Shown here: positions 1 to 10,799 of the stretch, piece after piece
Numbering within the stretch: the stretch's first letter is position 1
How the letters are laid out: every line of letters begins with the position of its first letter
Origin: Notamacropus eugenii
Lineage: Eukaryota; Chordata; Mammalia; Diprotodontia; Macropodidae
Length of the DNA stretch: 64,000 nucleotides
Direction of reading: 5' to 3'
Assembly: GCF_028372415.1 (NCBI RefSeq)
Contig: NC_092873.1
Coordinates: forward strand, 355,722,128 to 355,786,127
The notes under the pieces: generated by a model
What the model saw: the letters and a program-made list of their open reading frames with translations, nothing else
Database searches by the model: none
Told to the model about the DNA's origin: nothing
Translations under genes and position numbers: made by a program

Positions 1-17
1 TCTGTGCCACAGAACAG
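1..17 (+). CDS. RAPGEFL1: Possible 3' end of a preceding RAPGEFL1 exon
   Basis: The first 17 bases end in CAG followed by gtgaag at 18, a good 5' splice site. They read SVPQN plus two bases of a split codon, which is exactly the phase the exon at 383 needs, and there is no stop. The exon would begin outside the window. With so few bases a chance match cannot be excluded. Confidence 0.4.
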
Positions 18-382
18 GTGAAGAGCCCCTGATCTAAGTGAATTCCTAAGTGAGGTGGGTGGAGTCAGGACAGCCTGAAGTGGAACTCAAATTGGTAGTG
101 ATTGGATGGTGTAAAAACTGGGAGTGCCCCCTCCTTACCCTGAGCAAGTTGCTGAGACTAGGGAAGGGAAGGTATCCTGGCCCCAGTGAGGGGGCCCTCT
201 TCTGACCCCATTTTCTCTCCCACCCACCATGATGCAAGGCAAGGGGTAGGAGGAATATGAAGTTAATTATCTATCCTCTTCTCCTCAGCCCCTAGTGTCC
301 TGAAGGATGGGCAAAGAGTCTGAGACAGGAAGGGGTAGAGCCCCTGCATCTGGTCTTGTGGTACCATTTTCCTTAACTTTAG

Positions 383-524
383 GGCCAGCTTTGTTCAGTC
401 AGATGGTACTGAGGGGGCTGAGGGGCTAGGCCGGAAACAGGCATGCTTGGCTGTGCTCCTCCACTTTCTGGAGACATACCAAGGATTACTGCAGGAAGAA
501 GAGTGTGCTGGTCGAATCATTAAG
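383..524 (+). CDS. RAPGEFL1: RAPGEFL1 exon, fragment residues 1-47
   Basis: Acceptor ttaactttag, donor gtgggt. One base completes a split codon, then 47 codons beginning ASFVQSDGTEGAEGLGRK and including LLHFLETYQGLLQEEE. This helical stretch precedes the RasGEF-N-like part of the family. Confidence 0.93.
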
Positions 525-3500
525 GTGGGTGCCACCCCACTTAGAAGTACAGTAAAGAAGACTGGAATTAGGAGGCTCCAGGGTCTCTGAGGGAGACTAT
601 TTCTGTTGAAGAAACACTCTCTGAGCTGAGGACCCAAGGGAAAAAAAATAGTTGGGGAAAAAAAATTGCTCATACGCATGAGCTTGGAATAGTCATGCAA
701 CTTGAGAAAACATAGAACCCTCTCACCCCTAGACAAACACATATGATACACACACTCTGCCAAAGCCTTTCACTCTAAGTGACTCCTTAACCTTTTCCCT
801 CCCCAGCCACTTCTGTGTGAGATAGGGCTGGTCCAATTTAGGAAAAGAGGTTGGTTTTAGGCATGGTGGTCCTAGCCTCATCCCTGAAGTGTCGCATTCC
901 CCTTTCCCCCAGGATCTGTATCTACTGATCATGAAAGATGAGTCCCTCTACCAAGATCTCCGAGAGGACACCTTGAGACTACACCAGCTGGTGGAGACAG
1001 TGGAACTTAAGTGAGGATTGAAGTGGGAGAAAATAGACATCTCAAGTTTCTCTGAGAGGGAAACTTGGTTTCCTATACCCAGGATTATTTCCTTCCTATT
1101 CTCCATATACATCAGCTATGGACACGATGATTATTTATTGAGCAGATTCTTATGGAATACCTACTATGTTTAGGGCCTGTGCATGTCGATGGGGTGAGGG
1201 TCAAGGGAGATACAAAGATAAACACAATACTTCTCCTTCCCTCAAGGAGCTTATACTCTAGTTGGGGGAAGATAAGACATGTGCCTAAACTACCAGGCAG
1301 TACATGAAAAGTACCATAAGACATAGGTACTAATGGTAAGAGCTACAGAATTTCAGAGGCTAACACAAAATGATAGATCAATATTTATTTGAAATAGTGA
1401 CCCAAGATGTCTGGCATTATCAGTTATATCAGTACCACCTCCTTCACCTTGTCACCCCATTTAAAGGCCAGTGCCTATTTGACCACAGCCCCCTAGACTG
1501 GTATGTCTGCTGGCTGATGCTTGGTGCACCCGCTTCTGGGGCAGTGCCCACTGATACCTGCTATACCTGGTGCCAGGATTCCAGAAGAGAGCCAACCACC
1601 CAGCAAGCAAGTAAAGCCACTCTTTCGTCACTTCCGTCGAATAGATTCCTGTCTGCAAACTCGGGTGGCTTTCCGGGGCTCAGATGAGAGTAAGTGTTAT
1701 GGGTGTGTGGTTGTGGATTGGGAAAGTAGGGATCCCTGAAAGTTTGTATGTTCAATGCCTAGGATCTCCACTGGGCTTCTCTGGGGTCCTTCTGAGGAGT
1801 TACTAGAGGTCTTGAAGCCTGCTAAAGGGGTTTCTTTGGGTCCAGTAATTCCCCAGGGGAATCTCTCAGATCCTATACCCATACTTTTCCCTTCGCCCTA
1901 GTCACACTCTCCTTTATGTCTACCATCATATCACACCTCAGTTTACCTCATGCACACAATGGAATAGTTTCCAATGGAAGGTAATAAAATAGACTTGCCT
2001 TTTACCGTCACTACCTTCCCTCAGCTGCCAAAGATATAATGCCCAGGTGGCAAAGGGTGAGGAGACAGTGAGAGTTGGATGTGGTCACTGTATTCTCCAA
2101 TAAGCAGCAACCCTTCTCTGCCTCTTCCTTTCAGTCTTCTGCAGGGTCTACATGCCTGACCACTCATACGTGACCATCCGAAGTCGCCTATCAGCCTCCG
2201 TACAAGACATCCTGGGATCAGTGTCAGAGAAGCTGCAATATTCAGAGGAGTCATCGGGACGTGAGGACTCCCTCATTCTTGTGGCTGTAGCATCCTCAGG
2301 AGGTGAATGAAGCCTGGGGGTGGGATGGAATTGCAGGGATGTAGCTGAGGAGTCTAGATAAGGAAAGAATCATAGAAATGGACTTGGCTCTCTGGAACAG
2401 AAGTTAATAAATAGAGTCAGGAGACCTGGGGTCCGGTTCCATCTCATTGTCTGGTTGCTTTCTGTCTGAGTATTTAGAGAGTTCTTTGTCTTCGAGGATG
2501 AAGGCACAGGAAAGGGACCTTATGTCTAGGGTAGTAACAACACATTAAGCCTGCTCTGTCTTCATAGCCTCAACTTTTCCATCTGTAAAATGGGGAGAAT
2601 AATCCTCACTCCTCCCTACCCCACTTTCTTGAAGAAGTACTCAAAGTATAAGAATGAGAGAAATACTTTGAAGGAAAAAAAGGAAAAAAGGTGCTACAAA
2701 TGCAAAAGGGTGTTGTTATTTTTAGAAACTCAGATAAGTCTGATTGAAACCCCTAAGACTAGTACATCCCAGGCCAGAGGGTATCCCAGGTGGCCACAAC
2801 ATTCCTGAGTGCCCCCAACCAGATTGAAATGTAATTGGGAAATATTTAAAATAAATAAAAATACAATAGAACATAGATAATGTTACTATGTAACATTATT
2901 ATTTTCTTTCTTTTTAGTAAATAAGATTTTATTTTTTTCAATTACATGTAAAGATAGTTTTCAACATTCATTTTTAATAAGATTTTGAGTTCCAGATTTT
3001 TCTCCCCTTCCTCTCTTCTCTCCCCTCTCTACAAGACACCAAGCAATCTAATTTGTTTATACACTATATGGTTTTCTAAGTCAATATGCGGCAACAGAAT
3101 CCTTATGTGTGGTTTAGTGACCCCCATTTTTATTTGAATTTGATGCCCCTAACCTAGGCCACCTACTTGGATTGGGAGTCTTCCAGTGATATGACAAAGG
3201 TCTAGAAGTTCTAATGGAATTTTTGCTGCTAACATATGATTAAATCCCCCCATCCAAAGGATATTTGACTGGTCATTTTAGAATTTTAGGATCTGAAAGT
3301 AGATAACAATCTAAGATATAATTTAGTTCAACCCCTATCCTCTTACAGAGGAAGAATTTGAGTCAATGTGAGTTCAGCTCAATCCACTGGACCAAGCATT
3401 TATTGATATGGGATTTCCTTCTGAGGGAAGAAATACAGGGAAAATTTGAGCAATGTAAAAAATTTTAAAAGCTAGCATTTATATGTTGCTTTAAGATTTA

Positions 3501-6500
3501 CACAGCAAGTTACATAGGTTATCTCATTTTAACCTCACAATAACCTTGGGAGGTTTGTATTATCCCCATTTTATAGATGAGGAAACTGGGGCTGAGAGAG
3601 GTTAACTGACCTGCCCAGGGTCACACAGGGAGTAAATGTCTGAGACAAGATTTGAACTCATGTCTTCCTAACTCTAGGTTTAGTGCATTGTGTCACCTAG
3701 TTGCCTCTATAAAAACAAAAGATGTCAAAAAATTATTTAAAACGAACAAGGAATTGTCAGGTACCTACTATGTGACAGGAACAGTAACAAAATCAATCTT
3801 GACCCATCCAGCCCAAGTCATTGCTAGTTTTATTTATTGTTTTCCTTGAGTCTGAGAGAGAGAGAGCTCTGTAGATGGTGTTACCAGTGTAGGCTTGCTC
3901 CTGATATACTGGGAGGTGAGGAAGAGGGGCAGCTTCAGTTATTTTTGTGAGGAAGAGGAACCAGAAATCCTGAAATCCTAGATCATGGATTGAAGGGTTG
4001 GGTTTTGGGTTTTGCCTACAGAGAAAGTCCTGCTACAGCCCAGTGAGGATTGTGTCTTTACCACCCTGGGCATCAATAGCCACTTGTTCGCCTGTACCCG
4101 GGACTGCTATGAAGCACTAGTAAGACTTCCCTACCCCCACCCCCACCCCCACCTCCAGTTTCAATGTGTTGCTCCTCTAAGCAAGGGGAATGGGAAACCC
4201 ATGTACATGAGATCACGATCCTGAGTAGCTTACCTAAGAACACCCTTGTGCTCCTTACCCCCAGGTACCTCTCCCTGAGGAGATCCAGGTATCCCCTGGG
4301 GACACAGAGATTCACCGAGTGGAGCCAGAGGATATTGCCAATCACCTCACTGCCTTCCACTGGGAGCTGTTCAGATGTGTGCATGAGGTGGGATGGGTGG
4401 TGGAAAGTGGGGAAGGGAAGAGGGCCTAGATGGAAGGGATGGTTGAGGGAAGAAAGGAGACCAAGACTGGGAAATAAGTTGGGAGAGGACTGATAGACCT
4501 TGTACCAATGTTATTTTTGTCTTTCCACATCCCTTTTATACTGACTCCTGTTTGCCCTCAACTCCGTATCCCTGCTTTCATCCTTTATCTCCTTTCCCTT
4601 GGATGTCTCCATCCACTGTCCTCTCCTTCACACCCACCTCAACTTCTGTCTCCCCCAACTCTTTCCCTCTTGTCTTTTCTTCATTCTTTTCCATGCTACT
4701 TGTCTTCCCTCACTGGTAAACTGGCTGGTGGCTTAGCTGGAGTTCGTGGACTACGTGTTCCATGGAGAGCGGGGCCGACGGGAGACAGCCAACCTGGAGC
4801 TTTTGCTTCAGAGGTGCAGCGAGGTCACTCACTGGGTGGCCACGGAGGTTCTGCTCTGTGAGCCTCTGGGGAAGCGAGCACAGTTGCTCAAGAAGTTCAT
4901 CAAGATTGCAGCTATGTGAGCCCCAAATCTGATTGGGAAAGCGGGGGGGGGCCTGTTTCAGAAAGGCTGGGGTCTCTGAAACCTACTCACCATTCCCTCA
5001 ACCCTTACTCTAAACAGCTGTAAACAGAATCAGGACCTGTTGTCTTTCTATGCTGTGATTATGGGGCTGGATAATGCTGCTGTTAGCCGCCTTCGGCTCA
5101 CCTGGGAGGTGAGGGGATATCCCCTGCCCTCTAGGATTCTCCCTCTTTTCCTGACTCCCTTCTACCTTGGGTTCTAGCCCCTCTTCCATCTCAAGGTTCT
5201 AGCTTCCTTATTCCCAATAATTCTTCCTGTGCCATTATTAACTCCTCAAATGAAGCTGGAATCTCCCTGTCCCTTTCTTTGTTTGCCACCCTATTAGTCT
5301 ACATTCTGGGCAAGCTGATCATTCCTCTCCATCCACCACCTCCCCAGGTAAAGCTACCCTGAAACCACTGCTGTCTCTATGAACATTTTCTTTCCTTTCT
5401 TCAAACTTTTTTCTTCAGAAACTTCCTGGGAAATTCAAGAACTTGTTCCGAAAATTTGAGAATTTAACAGTGAGTATGATTGCTTTTTCTTCCCTCCTTC
5501 CACACATGTGTACAAATATGCTCACCTCCCTAGGATGCCAGAGACGTTCTTGCTACTTGACCAACCCAGACTTTTAGTAAATGGAAAAGGATGTAAGGAA
5601 GGCATGTATCTGTGAGGAGCTGGAAGAACAGTCACCACCCCCCATTCTCCTGTGCCCAAAACCAGCCACATGCTCAGAGAGGGAACTGAGGCAGGAAGGT
5701 TAAAAAGGGAGTGGAAGCACTCACTAGATGTAATGTCAGGTCCTACTTTGATCCCTGGCCAGCTGGTAGTAGAGTGGTTACAGAGTGGACTTGGAAGCAA
5801 GGCTAAAATTCTTCTTCTTACATTGACAGCTTCTGACTGAGGGATGGTTACTTTCAGTGAGCCTAAGTTTCTTCATTTGCAGCATTATTGAGTGGATAGG
5901 GGACTGGCCTCAGATTCAGGAGGATGTGGGTTCAAGTCTCACCTCTGATACCTGCTGAGAGTGTGCTCCTGAGCAAGTCATTTAGTGTCTAAAGCAATTC
6001 TGATGCTTTAAATTGAAGTAAATATGTTCATTCAGAAGGAAAATTCCTCTCTGAGCCCCCTATGCTGATGAAATCACAGGAATAGTCAACAAAGTTTTTA
6101 CCTATCTCAGCAGGGCTACTATGAGATTTAAATGAAATAATATTCAAAAACAGTCTGTAAACCTGAAAGTCCTATATAAACGCCAGTCATTATTCCTATT
6201 CTCTAGGACCCTTGCAGGAACCACAAAAGTTACAGAGAGGTTGTATCCAAGATGAAGCCACCAGTGATCCCCTTCGTGCCTCTAATCCTCAAAGGTGAAG
6301 AGCCCTGACCTTCAAACATGACCCTTCATGACCTTTCACCAATGTTCCTATCCCTCAGATTATCCCCTGAACCTGAAACCAGGGCTTCTGAACCTTTGTG
6401 TGTGTGTCACAGACCCCTTTGGCAGTCTGATGAAGGCTATGGACCCCTATGGAGAATCCAAAGAATGTTTATAAATGAACAAAATAAAATATGAAGGACA

Positions 6501-8263
6501 ACAAAACAAAGCAATTAAACTGATATAAAGATATAATGTTTTTTACCACTTACGTTCATGAACTCTCTAGAATCTATCCACAAACCCCCAAGAGGTCTGT
6601 GGACACCAGGTTAAGGAACCTTGCCTTAAATCCTGACTCTAATCCCAAATCTCAAGTCTTCCAGGCTAGAGGGCTATGAAATGTTGTATGGTTGTGCAGA
6701 AAAACCCTGAATTGCTTCAACTCTCCACTACAGTGATTTTCCAAGGGTTTTCTTTGACTTCCCTATACATCCCTGATTCTCCCATCCTCCTTCCCTCTAT
6801 AGATTTGACATTCCTGCATGAAGGCAGCAAGACTCTCCTGGATGGATTAGTCAACATAGAGAAGCTGGTGAGCGAACCATGCATTCACATGCCCTTCCTA
6901 ATGAACTGGGGGTTGGACTTCCACCTTCTCTTCTGAGCTCATGGTATGCTGTGCCTCACCAACCATGCCCAGCAGACAATATCCTTCCTTGCAGTGCCCA
7001 AGTTTGTCAAACAGATTCCAAGCCCATCTCTAAGGCAGCATTGCCTTGGCAACCCTCCCACATGTGACAGATCTGACACCCAGTTACTAGGATTCTCAGG
7101 CTAACTCTGGGCACTGAAGCCCAGCCTAGCTGTCTTCCATTCCCTCACTGTCCACTCTCATTTGGGAGAATCAAGCACGGCATAGTGGAACTGGAAATCA
7201 GAGAATCTTGCTCTGCTGGCTATCAATCAATCCACAAGCATTTTTTAATCATCATTTATGCTCTAGCACTGTGCTAGGCACTAGAGATAGAAAAAAAGTC
7301 CCTATCCTCAATGATCTTACTTTTTGGGAGTGGGGAGATGAACACCATGCACGAATATATATGCATACAAAATATATACGAAATAAATAAATAAAAATTA
7401 GAGCACAGAGATGCACTGGCTAGTGCATAGCTAGTGGACATGGAGGTGGAACTTAGCTCGGGCTTTGGAGGAAGCTACTAAGGATTCTAAGAGGAGGAGT
7501 TAAGAAGGAAGTGCATTTCAGGCTTAGGAAATAACTGTCCATGCAAAGACCTGGAGATGGGAAATGGAATGTTGTGCATGAGGGACAGATCTTAGTGTGT
7601 GTGTGAAGGAAAAGATTTTGATCAGTGAGCTTGGAAAGGCAATGGGAAGTGCTTTCAATTCCAAACAGAGAAGTTTATATTTGATCCTACTGTTTTTAGT
7701 GACCAGAGCCATATTAATTCCCTTCTATATGTTTTAATTTCTTCCTTTGTAAAATGAGAAAGTTAGAGCTGTTATCTCTAAGGTAGCTTTTCACTCTAAA
7801 GTCAAGGATCCTGAGTCCTTTTTTTGATCTGTTCAGAGACTAAAAATGTGGGAATAGGTTGAGCTCAATAGGGAGGGAACTCAGGCCTTGGAGGTAGGGG
7901 AGAGAAGGGGATAAAAGAGGGAGAAAGGCCATCTGTGTTTTCTTTTTTATTCACTGTAATTTCTTCTGGTTTTCCCCTCATCCTCATTCCTTAGCATTCA
8001 GTGGCAGAAAAAGTGAGAACAATCCGGAAATATAGGAGTCGACCCCTCTGTGAGTATGGTGATAGCCATGTTAGATAGGTCCTGAGATGTATGCATGTAT
8101 GAGTGAGAGTGCTGTGTCTATGGAAGCAAGGCCAAACCCTTTCCCAGTCCTCCTTTCCCTGGCTCTCCACCCTCAAAGAATTTACCTTCTAAATATGTAG
8201 GCCCTTGTTTTTTTCCTCCCCAGTGAAGGTACCTCTCTCATCCCTCAGCCCCAGGTGCTATGG

Positions 8264-8312
<49 letters not shown>

Positions 8313-8480
8313 GGTGATGGTCCCAGGAGTGACTTTCCCCTTGATGTTCCCATAGGCCTGGAGATGGAAGCGTCACCTCACCACCTGCAGACAAAGGCCT
8401 ATGTGCGCCAGTTCCAGGTCATTGACAACCAGAATCTGCTCTTTGAGCTCTCCTACAAGCTGGAGGCCAATAGTCAGTGA
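383..8480 (+). CDS. RAPGEFL1: RAPGEFL1, Rap guanine nucleotide exchange factor-like 1 (3' thirteen exons)
   Basis: Joined exons: 383-524, 913-1010, 1577-1689, 2135-2302, 4022-4119, 4265-4387, 4737-4915, 5018-5108, 5419-5469, 6207-6294, 6803-6867, 7995-8049 and 8356-8480. All have AG/GT borders and compatible phases, giving 464 residues plus TGA. As remembered, the human protein is about 662 residues, so roughly 200 N-terminal residues lie upstream of the window. Fragment residues about 120-205 form a ubiquitin-like/RA-like segment. Residues about 226-462 form the RasGEF (CDC25-like) domain, with the blocks ANLELLLQRCSEVTHWVA, KRAQLLKKFIKIA, VSRLRLTWEKLPGKF and PPVIPFVPLILKDLTF. The family is related to EPAC/RAPGEF Rap1 exchange factors; exchange activity of this like-protein is less certain than its homology. 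Assignment is by near-identity to the remembered human sequence and by WIPF2 lying next door as in human. Confidence 0.96.
913..1010 (+). CDS. RAPGEFL1: RAPGEFL1 exon, residues 48-80
   Basis: Acceptor cccccag, donor gtgagg. It reads DLYLLIMKDESLYQDLRED then LRLHQLVETVEL and ends two bases into a Lys codon completed by the next exon. Confidence 0.94.
1115..1345 (+). repeat. L2-type LINE 3' end in RAPGEFL1 intron
   Basis: Degenerate copy of the L2 tail: 'ttattgagca...tacctactatg', then 'gagatacaaagat...' and 'ccctcaaggagcttatactct'. It occupies much of the 1011-1576 intron. Confidence 0.65.
1577..1689 (+). CDS. RAPGEFL1: RAPGEFL1 exon, residues 80-118
   Basis: Acceptor tgccag, donor gtaagt. 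It reads IPEESQPPSKQVKPLFRHF then RRIDSCLQTRVAFRGSDE, a basic linker ahead of the ubiquitin-like segment, and ends one base into an Ile codon. Confidence 0.95.
2135..2302 (+). CDS. RAPGEFL1: RAPGEFL1 exon, residues 118-174 (ubiquitin-like/RA-like segment)
   Basis: Acceptor ctttcag, donor gtgaat. It begins (I)FCRVYMPDHSYVTIRSR and ends SLILVAVASSG plus a split Glu. The alternating beta-strand pattern is that of the RA/ubiquitin fold preceding the catalytic domain in EPAC-type exchange factors. Confidence 0.95.
2905..3070 (-). repeat. L1 3'-end fragment, antisense
   Basis: Contains 'caattacatgtaaagatag', 'gagttccagatttttctcc' and a C/T-rich tract, then 'caagcaatct'. The same string order recurs near 23.4, 59.8 and 63.0 kb. 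Confidence 0.6.
3462..3710 (+). repeat. MIR-type SINE, near full length
   Basis: 'agctagcatttatatgttgc', 'ttatctcattttaacctcac', 'ccccattttatagatgagga' and 'cagggtcacacag' appear in MIR order. It sits inside the 2303-4021 intron. Confidence 0.8.
4022..4119 (+). CDS. RAPGEFL1: RAPGEFL1 exon, residues 174-206
   Basis: Acceptor tgcctacag, donor gtaaga. It reads (E)KVLLQPSEDCVFTTLG then INSHLFACTRDCYEAL, completing the ubiquitin-like segment. The intron before it (2303-4021) holds an antisense L1 piece and a MIR. Confidence 0.95.
4265..4387 (+). CDS. RAPGEFL1: RAPGEFL1 exon, residues 207-247 (start of RasGEF domain)
   Basis: Phase 0 at both ends, 41 codons. It reads VPLPEEIQVSPGDTEIHRV then EPEDIANHLTAFHWELFR. 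The helix with HLTxFHWELF is the first core helix of the RasGEF catalytic domain. Confidence 0.96.
4737..4915 (+). CDS. RAPGEFL1: RAPGEFL1 exon, residues 248-307 (RasGEF core)
   Basis: Acceptor gcttag, donor gtgagc. It contains LEFVDYVFHGERGRRE, NLELLLQRCSEVTHWVATE and KRAQLLKKFIKIAA, the most diagnostic RasGEF blocks in the window. It ends two bases into an Ile codon. Confidence 0.97.
5018..5108 (+). CDS. RAPGEFL1: RAPGEFL1 exon, residues 307-337
   Basis: Acceptor ctaaacag, donor gtgagg. It reads (I)CKQNQDLLSFYAVIMGL then DNAAVSRLRLTWE, matching the RasGEF block in which a small hydrophobic stretch precedes VxRLxxTW. Here the first residue is Ile, where I remember Leu in human. Confidence 0.96.
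5419..5469 (+). CDS. RAPGEFL1: RAPGEFL1 exon, residues 338-354
   Basis: A 51-base in-phase exon reading KLPGKFKNLFRKFENLT. Acceptor ttcttcag, donor gtgagt. It continues the RasGEF helix after the conserved TWEKLP. Confidence 0.95.
5880..6185 (+). repeat. tRNA-derived SINE (diverged)
   Basis: 'attgagtggataggggactg...gggttcaagtctcacctctg...gagcaagtcatttagtgtc' resembles the tRNA-like head of marsupial SINEs, with a B-box-like GTTCAAGTC. The 5' boundary is unclear. Confidence 0.55.
6207..6294 (+). CDS. RAPGEFL1: RAPGEFL1 exon, residues 355-384
   Basis: Acceptor ttctctag, donor gtgaag. It reads DPCRNHKSYREVVSKMKPP then VIPFVPLILK plus a split Asp. The PPxIPFxxLxLKDLTF block is a RasGEF hallmark and spans the next junction. 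Confidence 0.96.
6380..6623 (+). mobile_element. Short DNA-transposon-like element (MITE), copy 1 of a family
   Basis: Begins CAGGGCTTCTGAACC and ends GGTTAAGGAACCTTG, imperfect terminal inverted repeats. The interior reads 'cagacccctttggcagtctg'. Flanking 8-mers CCTGAAAC and CCTTAAAT match at 6 of 8 positions. Related copies occur near 30.9, 33.1 and 40.2 kb. The class (probably hAT) is inferred. Confidence 0.6.
6803..6867 (+). CDS. RAPGEFL1: RAPGEFL1 exon, residues 384-405
   Basis: Acceptor ctctatag, donor gtgagc. It reads (D)LTFLHEGSKTLLDGLV then NIEKL. Confidence 0.95.
7208..7715 (+). repeat. L2-like LINE 3' region
   Basis: 'tgctctagcactgtgctaggca', then 'gtgcatttcaggcttagg', 'tgcaaagacctggagatggg' and 'tttatatttgatcctac' occur in the order of a repeat also seen at 32.2-32.7 kb. 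It fills part of the 6868-7994 intron; the rest of that intron shows nothing I recognise. Confidence 0.55.
7995..8049 (+). CDS. RAPGEFL1: RAPGEFL1 exon, residues 406-424
   Basis: Acceptor tccttag, donor gtgagt. It reads HSVAEKVRTIRKYRSRPL and one base of a Cys codon, a basic helix near the end of the RasGEF domain. Confidence 0.94.
8265..8309 (+). repeat. (TG)n microsatellite before last RAPGEFL1 exon
   Basis: 45 nt of uninterrupted TG/GT dinucleotides in the 306-nt intron 8050-8355, ending 46 nt before the acceptor. Confidence 0.98.
8356..8480 (+). CDS. RAPGEFL1: RAPGEFL1 last coding exon, residues 424-464 and stop
   Basis: Acceptor tcccatag. It reads (C)LEMEASPHHLQTKAYVR, then QFQVIDNQNLLFELSYKL and EANSQ, with TGA at 8478-8480. 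A 45-nt (TG)n run ends 46 nt before this exon. Confidence 0.96.
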
Positions 8481-9960
8481 GGGTGGTGGTGGAGTTGGGA
8501 GTACCAGTGAAGTTACTTCTCCAGGAGCTTCTGGTACCCATACCTGGCACTCAAGCACTTTGCACGTGTGTCCCTCTCCTCTTCCCATCTCCTCCTTTCC
8601 CTGATAGATCTCCCTCCAACCTGGAGGTTGTTTAGAAATCAGCTTTGTTGCACTGAGATCTTATGCCTGTCCCTTCCAGGCTACCTGAATTTTGATTTTC
8701 TAGGTTTTGCTTGTCTTTCTGCCTCTAGTGCTAGCTGACATTGTACCCTCCCATCCCCAAGACAGTGAGAAGAGGTTGCAGTTTCCTCTTCTGTCCTCTT
8801 CCTGTAGCAGGATCAGTCTGGGGAAGGAATTTCTAGCCACCACCTCCTCAGGTAGGAAGGAAAACTGCAGGGTAGGGTAGGAAAGGAATTGTGGAGGGAA
8901 AACCAGCAGCCTCCATATCTGTCATACCTCCTAGCTTCTTCTCTTGTGGTCCTGGGATCCTTTTTTGCTATGAAGGGAGAGGGACTCCCCTCCCAAATCT
9001 TTATTTTACTCTTTTGCACAGCTATCCCTTTTCCCAGGGTTAGTTGGGAGAGTTGTTGTGAGAAAGGAATGGGATCTCCAGCTAGCAAAATGGGGGTGCA
9101 TTGTACAAGGTGATCTGTGCTGTTTGGTGCTACCTTGTCTGCCTTGGTCCTGGGAGGGGCCTGGGTGTTTTTGTCATTCTCTCTTCACTACCCATCCCTT
9201 CCCTCTTTCTACTCCTACTCCGCTCCCCAGGTGCTGCCCTACATGCCCAGGCTTGAGGGTAAAGCTTTCCCTGGGGACAGGGAGCAGCAGCCGGTGGGAG
9301 GTGTACCCAGGAGCCCCTGCGCAATTCTCTCTGTCCTTCCCTCTCCCCCATTTCCAAAATATCCCTGGGTGGAGGTGAAAGGGCAGCAGATGCTCAGGGA
9401 AACATAGATTTAAGCTGCCTAGTGCATTCATCCTTCTTCTCCTAGGAGGTAGAGAAGAGGAAAACGAGGCACAGAGTCAGGAGTTAAAGGTCCTTGATGA
9501 CAAATGCCATCTTTATCCTATTTTATTTGTTTTGGGGTATCTAGTCACTGAAATGGGAATTTTATCTTTCCCTGCTCCACTTCCCACCCCCAAAATCTCC
9601 TTCTGATCCTAGAACCTGGCACATAGAAGATGGGAAGATGGATATCTGTGCCTCTCCCTCTGTTTCTAGTCTTTCCTTTCTCCCAGTCAGGGTTAGGGTG
9701 AGTCTGGCTTCTCATTCCTTGAGCAGGGGACCCTCTTCCCCCAAGAAGGGGAGGCTCTAAAGACAGAGAATGGCAATGCCTTTGCTACCTCTCTCTCTGT
9801 CTCTTCCACTATGGGCCTCCCAGGTTGGAAGTCAAGGGGGTGTGGGTACAGGGGCCCCTGGCAGCTACTGGGCATGGTTTTTTGGCACTACCCTGCCCTC
9901 CTATCTGGCTCCTCCTCTCCCTTTTTGTGGCAGCTGTTGCTGCTTCTTTTCTTTTGAGAA

Positions 9961-9968
9961 TGTATATA
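9961..9968 (+). promoter_or_regulatory. Pumilio-type element in RAPGEFL1 3' UTR
   Basis: TGTATATA matches the PUM1/2 consensus UGUANAUA, inside an A/T-rich block of the 3' UTR. Function is inferred from the motif only. Confidence 0.4.
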
Positions 9969-10386
9969 TTTTTTACCAAATGCTCTTTAATTGTAAATTT
10001 ATTTTTTAAAACAAAAAGAGGGAAAGAGCCTTGTATAATATGTAATGCTGTATCATACGTAACATTGTACAGTCCCTTTTATATGGCCCATCTGTCTTAT
10101 TCTTGCTACAAAATGTCCCTACACCCACACGCAGACACTACCATACACTCCCACTGTTCATATTCTCTGTTACCAACTCATCTCCCTAACCATCCCCGTC
10201 GTCTGTGCAATTTCCTTCTTAACCCATCATATTTTCTTCCCCCAATTCTACTCAGAAAAAATCATATAGCTTTTTTGCCATACTCACACCTCCTAACTCT
10301 TTCTCCCTTACCTGTTGTAATATCTTCCTACCCTTCCCCATTCCTATGTACAATTAAACAAGTGTGTATGAGCATCTTAGCACACT

Positions 10387-10394
10387 TGTAAATA
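10387..10394 (+). promoter_or_regulatory. Second Pumilio-type element in RAPGEFL1 3' UTR
   Basis: TGTAAATA matches UGUANAUA and lies about 200 nt before the poly(A) signal. Motif match only. Confidence 0.4.
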
Positions 10395-10591
10395 CATTCG
10401 CTTTTGGTCACACTGGCTTCCCACCATCCTCCTCCCTCACTTCCTTATTCTCCCTCATGTACCCATTGCCTCCTACTGCCTGCCTTTATTCCCACCTGTC
10501 CCTGTACCCCTCTCCTCCCACCCCCAAGATAGCTTTAACAGAATGAATGGTGTGTACTGTGCAGTTTTGGTTGTTGGGCGGAGAAAAGGCC

Positions 10592-10597
10592 AATAAA
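10592..10597 (+). terminator. RAPGEFL1: Poly(A) signal AATAAA of RAPGEFL1
   Basis: Canonical AATAAA about 2.1 kb after the stop codon, with a TGTCTG and T-rich downstream element at about 10,613-10,650. It is the only canonical hexamer I see in the 3' UTR. Confidence 0.8.
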
Positions 10598-10799
10598 GTT
10601 TTTGAATCAACATGTCTGCTACTCTCCTCTTTTGTATTTTTCTTTTTACTTTTAATTGAGTCTGAGGAGAAAGTGGGGTGGCAAGTAAGGGAGCAGTGCT
10701 GTGTATCCCAAGCCTCTCTCAGGATTTGGTTGGTGAAGAACAGTCTGGTGGCTGCCATGCGTGGAGTAAAAACAGTGGGACTTTGAAAAAGTGAAGATT

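Larger units (their letters stand above)
8481..10616 (+). other. RAPGEFL1: RAPGEFL1 3' UTR
   Basis: No intron or coding continuation is visible after the TGA. The sequence is C/T-rich, with an A/T-rich block at about 9958-10020. It ends near AATAAA (10592-10597), followed by a pyrimidine- and T-rich stretch. The cleavage site near 10,610-10,620 is inferred. ORFs up to 188 codons in this stretch have low-complexity Leu/Pro/Ser composition and are not supported as coding. Confidence 0.8.

Noticed and set aside
9825..10391. 188-codon open frame in the RAPGEFL1 3' UTR
   Set aside because: Low-complexity, C/T-rich composition with no recognisable motif, and it sits between the stop codon and the poly(A) signal.
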